10,207 nt of DNA from assembly GCA_031119595.1 (NCBI GenBank), contig JAVHXX010000119.1:1-10207 (forward strand). The letters run 5' to 3'. This document shows, one piece after another, positions 6,173 through 10,207 of this stretch; the stretch's first letter is position 1; every line of letters starts with the position of its first letter. The translations under genes and the position numbers were made by a program. The stretch comes from Patulibacter sp. Lineage in GTDB: Bacteria > Actinomycetota > Thermoleophilia > Solirubrobacterales > Solirubrobacteraceae. The notes under the pieces are model-generated. The model was not told where the DNA came from. It made no database searches and was given only the letters and a program-made list of their open reading frames with translations.

Positions 6173-6246
6173 ACGCGGTTGTGTGCGTGTGGTTGGTTCA
6201 GCATCGGAGCAGTGAGGCGCTGCGCCGCGACGGTCTGGGGGACTGC

Positions 6247-7428
6247 ATGTCGAGGAGAGCGATGAGGTGGCCGATCGTGGCCACCGTCGGCGTGGCGTTG
6301 GGGCTCGCCACCGTTCCGAGCGCGGCGGAGGCGCGGGTCGGCTGTTACAAGCCCAGCGGCAACCGCACCCTGCGGATCATCCCCAAGACCGACCAGTGCA
6401 AGAAGGGCGAGCGGCGGATCTCGTTCCCCACCGCCGACGACGCGGAGACCGGCGCCACCGGGCCCACCGGTGCTGCAGGCGCGGCCGGCGCTCCAGGCGC
6501 GACGGGGGCCACGGGTGCCACCGGTCGGGACGGTGCGGCAGCGGCCGTCGGGGCGACGGGTGCGACCGGCCCCATCGGTGCCACCGGGGCCGACGGCGCC
6601 ACGGGCGCAACTGGCGCGACCGGCCTCCAAGGCATCACCGGGGCCACCGGCGCAGATGGTGCCGCCGGCGCCACCGGCGCGACCGGGGACACGGGAGCAG
6701 ATGGTTCTACGGGTGCCACCGGAGCCACCGGCCTCCAGGGCGTGACCGGCGCGACCGGCGCTGCTGGTGCAACGGGGCCAACGGGTTCGGTCGGGGCGAC
6801 CGGGTCGAACGGCAGCACTGGTGCGAACGGGAGCACCGGCGCCAACGGGGCCACCGGGCCCACGGGGTCGAACGGCGCGACCGGTCCGACAGGTCCGACC
6901 GGGACCGCCGGGGCAGGCACCGTGTTCTCGTCGAGCACGGCACCGAACACTCCCGCGAGCGTGACCACGCAGAGCGGGTTGTCGCGGAACATGACGATCC
7001 TCCCGCTCAACGGGGTTCAGACGTTCAACGGGGTCCAGGCCTCGGGCGGCGTCATCGACCTCACGTCGTCCGGCGGCGGCGCCCAGTCGATCCCGCGCAC
7101 CGGGACGATCACGAGCATCTCGGCGTACTTCTCGCTGACGACCGCCCTGAGTCTCGTCGGCTCGACGGTGACCCTCCAGGCGCAGCTCTACACGTCGAGC
7201 ACGCCGAACAACTCGTACACGGCGGTGCCCGGCGCGGTCGTCACGCTGGCGCCGTCCCTGACGGGAGTCCTCGCCATCGGCACGATCGCGAGCGGGATCA
7301 CGACCGGGCTCTCGATTCCGGTCACCGCGCAGACGAACGCGATCCTCGTGTTCAGCGCCACGGCCACCGGCATCACCCTGGACAACACGGTCAACGGGAA
7401 CGTGGCGACCAGCGTCGGTTTCGCGTAA
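6247..7428 (+). CDS. secreted collagen-like protein with BclB-type C-terminal domain
   Basis: A 393-residue exported protein. Residues 1-29 are a signal peptide (MSRRAMRWP, hydrophobic core, cleavage after AEA). Residues 33-60 form a compact two-cysteine module (GCYKPSGNRTLRIIP...QCKKGERRISF). Residues 69-221 are about 51 Gly-X-Y collagen triplets, rich in GAT, GPT and GAN, broken once where Ala99 replaces Gly. Thr in the third position is a usual glycosylation site in bacterial collagens such as BclA. Residues about 226-393 strongly resemble the C-terminal domain of exosporium protein BclB: GGVIDLTSSGG, IPRTGTITSISAYFS, QLYTSSTPNNSYTAVPGA, GITTGLSIPVTAQT. That domain is expected to nucleate trimer folding of the collagen stalk. 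The product is probably a trimeric cell- or spore-surface filament; no anchor motif is visible. An alternative ATG at 6262 (MRWPIV...), with GAGGAG 4 nt upstream, gives nearly the same mature protein. A G-rich stretch (GGGGGA) precedes 6247. Confidence 0.88.
   Translation: MSRRAMRWPIVATVGVALGLATVPSAAEARVGCYKPSGNRTLRIIPKTDQCKKGERRISFPTADDAETGATGPTGAAGAAGAPGATGATGATGRDGAAAAVGATGATGPIGATGADGATGATGATGLQGITGATGADGAAGATGATGDTGADGSTGATGATGLQGVTGATGAAGATGPTGSVGATGSNGSTGANGSTGANGATGPTGSNGATGPTGPTGTAGAGTVFSSSTAPNTPASVTTQSGLSRNMTILPLNGVQTFNGVQASGGVIDLTSSGGGAQSIPRTGTITSISAYFSLTTALSLVGSTVTLQAQLYTSSTPNNSYTAVPGAVVTLAPSLTGVLAIGTIASGITTGLSIPVTAQTNAILVFSATATGITLDNTVNGNVATSVGFA
6451..6909 (+). repeat. Gly-X-Y collagen-encoding repeat tract
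   Basis: A 9-bp-periodic tract encodes 51 consecutive triplets, nearly all with Gly first. It includes a higher-order duplication: the segment around GATGATGLQGITGATGA recurs 36 residues (108 bp) later as GATGATGLQGVTGATGA. Codons vary between copies, so the array is not a recent slippage product. The tract is also open on the minus strand over 6345-7010, which is a consequence of the repeat and not a gene. Confidence 0.9.
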
Positions 7429-7446
7429 GCCCCCAGAACGCGAAAC

Positions 7447-7483
7447 GGCGGGGTCGGGCGCGCCAGATGCGCCCGACCCCGCC
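7447..7483. terminator. bidirectional terminator between convergent genes
   Basis: A perfect 15-bp stem, GGCGGGGTCGGGCGC (7447-7461) with its complement at 7469-7483, closes a 7-nt loop. It lies 18 nt after the collagen-like gene's stop and about 30 nt from the stop of the convergent gene at 7513. In the minus direction it is followed by a T-rich stretch (GTTTCGCGTTCT). On the plus side there is no T-tract, but the stem is very stable. It probably serves both genes. Confidence 0.75.
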
Positions 7484-7512
7484 AGCCACGCGGGTTGCGG
7501 TGGAGCGTGGGC

Positions 7513-8274
7513 TCAGCCGCGGCGGTACGGGTCGACCATCACCGAATCGATGGTCGCGGTCGAACCGACGAACATGCCGTAGGCCTTCGTCGTGCCGACG
7601 AACTGCAGCTGGACCGAGGCCGTGCCGCCGCCGGCGAGCAGCGGGATGTTCGTCGCGAGCGGGCTCACGTCGGACGGGTTCCAGGCGGTCGCGCCGTTGT
7701 AGAACGTGCCGTCGGCCGAGGACGTGAACTGCGAGGACGTGACCTTGCCGGCGGCGTTGCGGTAGATCACGATCGCGGCGTAGCCGCCGTCGAGGCTCGA
7801 CAGCTTCGAGGCGAACCGGAACGAGGGGTTCGACGCGTCGACGCAGAAGGCCGGCGAGGTCGCGGTCGCGAAGACGGGCAGCTGCAGGGCCTTGCTGCCG
7901 CTGCTCACGCCGAGGCTCTCGTTGCCGGAGACGATCTTCGCGCCGCCGGTGAGCGTCCAGGCGGGGCCGCCGCTCTCGAACGAGCCGCCGGGAGCGAGGT
8001 AGTAGTCGCTGTCGTCGCCGTACTTCGCGAAGGACTGTGTCGTGTCCATCGGCGTGCAGCCGGTGGTCGTCGCCGTGGCGGTCGTGGTCGTCGCAGCGGC
8101 GGCGGTGGTCGTCGCGGCCGCAGCCGTGGTCGTCGCGGTCGTGGTGGCCGTGGACGCGGTCGAGCCCGTCCACGAGCCGATACCTGCGCTCGCGGTCGCA
8201 GGCAATGCGACGGTGGCAAGCGCGAACGTCAACGCCACGGACGGGATGATCGTTCCTTGTTTGCGAAGTGGCAC
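7513..8274 (-). CDS. secreted protein with Ala/Thr repeat linker, unknown function
   Basis: A 253-residue exported protein starting at GTG 8274, preceded by GAAAGG (8280-8285, 5 nt spacing). Residues 1-30 form a signal peptide (MPLRKQG, hydrophobic core, cleavage after ATASA). Residues 40-71 contain only Ala, Thr and Ser: a low-complexity, mucin-like linker likely to be extended and possibly O-glycosylated. Residues about 73-253 form a compact domain beginning CTPMDTTQSFAKYGD, then YYLAPGGSFESGGPAWTLTGGAKIVSGNE, then mostly beta-rich sequence. Two cysteines (73, 144) may pair. FA-[RK]-[FY]-GD and LAPGGSFE recur, from memory, in hypothetical secreted proteins of Solirubrobacterales, and the pattern resembles a carbohydrate-binding-like jelly roll. 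No catalytic motif is seen, so no function is assigned. It converges on the collagen-like gene, and both are probably cell-envelope proteins. Confidence 0.82.
   Translation of the reverse strand: MPLRKQGTIIPSVALTFALATVALPATASAGIGSWTGSTASTATTTATTTAAAATTTAAAATTTTATATTTGCTPMDTTQSFAKYGDDSDYYLAPGGSFESGGPAWTLTGGAKIVSGNESLGVSSGSKALQLPVFATATSPAFCVDASNPSFRFASKLSSLDGGYAAIVIYRNAAGKVTSSQFTSSADGTFYNGATAWNPSDVSPLATNIPLLAGGGTASVQLQFVGTTKAYGMFVGSTATIDSVMVDPYRRG
8063..8146 (-). repeat. 21-bp tandem repeat (minisatellite) inside a coding region
   Basis: GTGGTCGTCGC (plus-strand reading) recurs at 8063, 8084, 8105 and 8126, exactly 21 bp apart, giving four copies of a seven-codon unit rich in Thr and Ala. The intervening bases differ between copies. 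The unit is a multiple of three, so gain or loss of copies would change linker length without breaking the frame. Confidence 0.8.
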
Positions 8275-8324
8275 GGCGGCCTTTCTGGGGGTGGGGAAGC
8301 GCGCTCGGGCAAGCGCCTGTTCCC

Positions 8325-8352
8325 ACTATCGCCCGATTCACGGACCAAAAAC
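8325..8352 (-). promoter_or_regulatory. possible promoter of the Ala/Thr-linker protein gene
   Basis: On the minus strand GATAGT (8330-8325) matches four of six -10 bases and would start transcription near 8317, 43 nt before the GTG start. An alternative reading is GTTT (8352-8349), a 14-bp gap and GGGCGA (8334-8329). That partly matches the SigB/SigF stress-sigma pattern GTTT-N14-GGGTAT. The surrounding stretch (8337-8400) is the most AT-rich of the window. Confidence 0.35.
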
Positions 8353-8437
8353 ACGTAAATCGAATGAGTGGCCATGCAAATTCGCGCCCTCATACCGCGT
8401 CCATCGCGGGCACACCTGTCTCACTTTCCCCCGGAAA

Positions 8438-8472
8438 TGCGGTTCCGCACGGCCCGTCGGAGATCCGACGGG
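8438..8472 (-). terminator. terminator of the MFS-coupled gene (tandem hairpins)
   Basis: CCCGTCGG (8453-8460) and CCGACGGG (8465-8472) form a perfect 8-bp stem with a 4-nt loop immediately after the stop codon (8473-8475, minus strand). A second small hairpin, TGCG (8438-8441) with CGCA (8446-8449), follows, and then ATTTCC. The first stem is strong; the T-run is short. Confidence 0.6.
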
Positions 8473-9156
8473 TCAGCCTCCGAGCAGCCCGCGCAGCGAG
8501 TCCGGCACCTGGTCGAGCAGGCGGGACTTCGCCTCGGCCACGGCGGCGTCCTGGATGGCCGTCCGGAGCGCCGGTTCGATGCCACCGGGTTGGTCGAACT
8601 GGGTGAGCAGCCGGCCCACGTCGAGCCCGCCGATGGCGCGCTCGAGGACTTCGCCGGTGGGCAGCAGTCCGTCCACCACGCTCGACGGCACCTGCTTGAT
8701 CGCCGTCGCCGCGAGACCGCTGAGCCCGAGCTGGTCGGCGTAGGTGTCGACCAGCGCAGAGGCAGGCGGGAGGAGCCCGGCGCGATCCAGACGCCGGACC
8801 TCGGTGAGCATGCCGGTCTTCAGCGCGGCCTCGAGCCCGGCCTCGGTGCTGCCGTGAGCACGCGCGAGCGCGAGGCGGTCGCGGGAGGAGGGGAGGGCGA
8901 GCAGCAGCGCTTCCCGGGTCACGCCGAGCGAACACGCCGCGCGCTCGAGCCCACCGAGGACGGCATCCTCGATGACCGGCTCGAGGTCGGTCGACGCCGC
9001 GGGAAGGGCCCGTTCTACGCACGGACTGCTCGCCGGAGCCGAGGCGGTGCTGCCGTAGCTCGCCCCGCCCGACGCGAGCTGGACCGCGAGGACGACGGCC
9101 ACCACCGCGACCGCCGCGAACGGGAGGATGAGGGGACGGGGATCGAGCGAGCTCAT
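8473..9156 (-). CDS. membrane-anchored protein of unknown function, coupled to the MFS transporter
   Basis: A 227-residue protein not recognised as a known family. The ATG at 9156 overlaps the TGA of the MFS gene (ATGA), implying translational coupling, so the longer upstream reading was rejected. Residues about 9-28 (LILPFAAVAVVAVVLAVQLA) form one transmembrane segment or uncleaved signal anchor. A Ser/Ala-rich spacer follows (29-44), then a helical domain of about 180 residues with two cysteines (46, 75), expected outside the membrane. The helical part contains a repeated-looking pattern of short amphipathic helices (EPVIEDAVLGGLERAAC, STEAGLEAALKTGMLTEV, GGIEPALRTAIQDAAVAEAK). No catalytic or metal motif is visible. 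Coupling suggests an accessory subunit or stability factor for the exporter, but that is inference. Confidence 0.8.
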   Translation of the reverse strand: MSSLDPRPLILPFAAVAVVAVVLAVQLASGGASYGSTASAPASSPCVERALPAASTDLEPVIEDAVLGGLERAACSLGVTREALLLALPSSRDRLALARAHGSTEAGLEAALKTGMLTEVRRLDRAGLLPPASALVDTYADQLGLSGLAATAIKQVPSSVVDGLLPTGEVLERAIGGLDVGRLLTQFDQPGGIEPALRTAIQDAAVAEAKSRLLDQVPDSLRGLLGG

Positions 9157-10207
9157 CGGACCATCGTCGGTTCCTCGGACCCGAGCGGGCGGAGGCGCTC
9201 GGCGTGATCGACGTCGCGGAGCAACAGGGCCGGGAGCAGCGCGAGGAGGGCGAGGATCGCGGCGACGACGAAGGCGTCGTGGAAGGCGTGCGTTGCGGCG
9301 CGCTGGAGCTGATCGTCGAGCGCGCGATGGAGCGCCGCCGCCTCGAGGCGGTCGCCCGGAGCGACCTTCACGGCGTCGAACGCCGGGCGGATGTCCGGGA
9401 CGCGGCCGGCGCTGCCGTCGACCTGGGCCGCGAGGCGCGTCGCGAGGTCGAGCCGGGTGGACGCCGGGAGCGGTGCGTCGATGACCAGCCGGGCGATCGC
9501 CTCCTCGGCCGGCGGACGTGCGTCGGCCAGGCCGCCGACGAAGATCGGGGTGAGGATCGCGAGCCCGACGACGATGCCGAGGTGGCGCGACGCGATGGTC
9601 CATCCGCCCTGGAGCGCCCGCGGAAACCGGTCGCGGACGGCGAAGGTCGTGAGCGACTCGACGGTCAGACCGAGGCCGAGGCCGATGAGTGCCTGCGGCG
9701 CGATCGTCCACGCGATGGTGGCGTCCGGGAGGAATGCCAGCGCCACGAGCCCACCGCCGATGAGGATCGCGCCGGCGATCGCCTCACCGCGCGTGCCGGC
9801 GCGGGCGTATCGGGCGACGGCACCGGCGGTGAGCGCCGCGACCGGGATGACCGTGACCGTGAACGCCGCGACGAGGGGCGAGTGCGACCACCCGTCGACG
9901 AGGAGCAGGACGAGCAGGAACAGCGCTGCCGTGAGCGCCGCCGACAGCAGCCCGAGGGCCACGTTCGCGGCGATGCGGGGCACGTCGACGGCGGTCGAGA
10001 ACGTCGGGTGGGCCTGGGTCGGGGCTTCCGCCGGGTCGTCCGTCGACGGGGCAGCCGCGGTACGGAGGGCACGCGCGGCCGGGATTGCCGCCAGCACGAG
10101 CGGAACCTGCACGATGAAGATCGACTGCCATGAGATGGCGTCGGTGAGGATGCCGCCGACGACCGGTCCGAGGGCGGTGCCGGCGGCGCCGGCGGCCGCC
10201 CAGCGCG
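9153..10207 (-). CDS. MFS transporter, DHA2 (EmrB/QacA-like) family, 5' end off the right edge
   Basis: About 350 C-terminal residues of a drug:H+ antiporter-2-type major facilitator are visible; the frame is open to the window's end, so the N-terminus lies beyond. The right-most residues contain the antiporter motif C (GTALGPVVGGILTDAISW), characteristic of MFS exporters, followed by IFIVQVPLVLAAIPAARAL. Then come a cytoplasmic-type linker (APSTDDPAEAPTQAHP) and at least five more hydrophobic segments: VALGLLSAALTAALFLLVLLLV, AAFTVTVIPVAALTAGAV, AIAGAILIGGGLVALAFL, QALIGLGLGLTVES and LGIVVGLAILTPIF. A hydrophilic loop of about 85 residues then precedes the last helix (AFVVAAILALLALLPALLL); such a loop before the last helix is a DHA2 trait. 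A GTG at 10112 is internal and not the start. The substrate is unknown. It is translationally coupled to the next gene through ATGA. Confidence 0.88.
   Translation of the reverse strand, partial: RWAAAGAAGTALGPVVGGILTDAISWQSIFIVQVPLVLAAIPAARALRTAAAPSTDDPAEAPTQAHPTFSTAVDVPRIAANVALGLLSAALTAALFLLVLLLVDGWSHSPLVAAFTVTVIPVAALTAGAVARYARAGTRGEAIAGAILIGGGLVALAFLPDATIAWTIAPQALIGLGLGLTVESLTTFAVRDRFPRALQGGWTIASRHLGIVVGLAILTPIFVGGLADARPPAEEAIARLVIDAPLPASTRLDLATRLAAQVDGSAGRVPDIRPAFDAVKVAPGDRLEAAALHRALDDQLQRAATHAFHDAFVVAAILALLALLPALLLRDVDHAERLRPLGSEEPTMVR

Noticed and set aside
6451..6909. The repeat tract considered as a CRISPR or non-coding satellite array
   Set aside because: The period is 9 bp with synonymous variation that keeps Gly-X-Y. 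There are no uniform repeats with unique spacers.
6345..7010. A minus-strand open frame of Pro-Val-Ala repeats opposite the collagen-like gene
   Set aside because: It is the reverse reading of Gly-X-Y codons. The plus strand has a signal peptide, a regular triplet array and a conserved C-terminal domain.
8473..9711. A 412-codon reading of the unknown membrane protein with a long N-terminal extension
   Set aside because: The extension overlaps the MFS gene in another frame and is Arg/Pro-rich shadow sequence. The ATG at 9156 gives a clean membrane anchor and an ATGA overlap.
9204..10133. A plus-strand open frame of Arg/Asp/Glu-rich sequence
   Set aside because: Antisense shadow of the MFS transporter, whose hydrophobic helices and motif C are clear on the minus strand.

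Overview
This is about 10.2 kb of high-GC bacterial chromosome. G/C-ending codons dominate, GTG starts are used, Shine-Dalgarno sites are weak or absent, and many stops are followed by GC-rich hairpins. This points to an actinobacterium. Two secreted protein types suggest the class Thermoleophilia (Solirubrobacterales-like): a collagen-like protein with a short two-cysteine N-terminal module, and a secreted protein carrying a FAKYGD...YYLAPGGSFESG motif. That placement is an inference; no rRNA or other phylogenetic marker is present. I see no tRNA, rRNA, CRISPR array, insertion sequence or attachment site. Layout, left to right: (1) 1-180, minus, N-terminus of a DJ-1/PfpI-family protein running off the left edge. 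(2) 286-1134 and 1351-2652, both minus, are two secreted serine alpha/beta hydrolases, the second of the secretory-lipase (LIP) family; each has its own hairpin terminator. (3) A 236-bp divergent intergenic region with two dyads leads to a plus-strand JmjC/cupin_8-type Fe(II)/2-oxoglutarate dioxygenase (2889-3980) with an N-terminal helical domain and a double hairpin behind it. (4) 4107-4727 and 4740-5411, minus, are two TetR-family repressors in a probable two-gene operon. (5) 5543-6127, plus, is an HD-domain hydrolase transcribed divergently from the TetR pair and probably leaderless. (6) 6247-7428, plus, is an exported collagen-like protein of about 51 Gly-X-Y triplets ending in a domain closely resembling the C-terminal domain of the Bacillus exosporium protein BclB. 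(7) 7513-8274, minus, convergent with it across a perfect 15-bp hairpin, is a secreted protein whose Ala/Thr linker is encoded by a 21-bp tandem repeat. (8) 8473-9156, minus, is a membrane-anchored protein of unknown function, overlapped ATGA-fashion with a DHA2-type MFS exporter (9153 to the right edge). How the genes fit together: much of the window encodes exported or envelope proteins (two hydrolases, a collagen-like surface protein, an Ala/Thr-linker protein, an exporter and its coupled partner). The two TetR regulators and the HD protein share one divergent control region. No single pathway unites the window. The least ordinary items are the BclB-type collagen protein, the dioxygenase, the MFS-coupled unknown protein and the in-frame 21-bp minisatellite.
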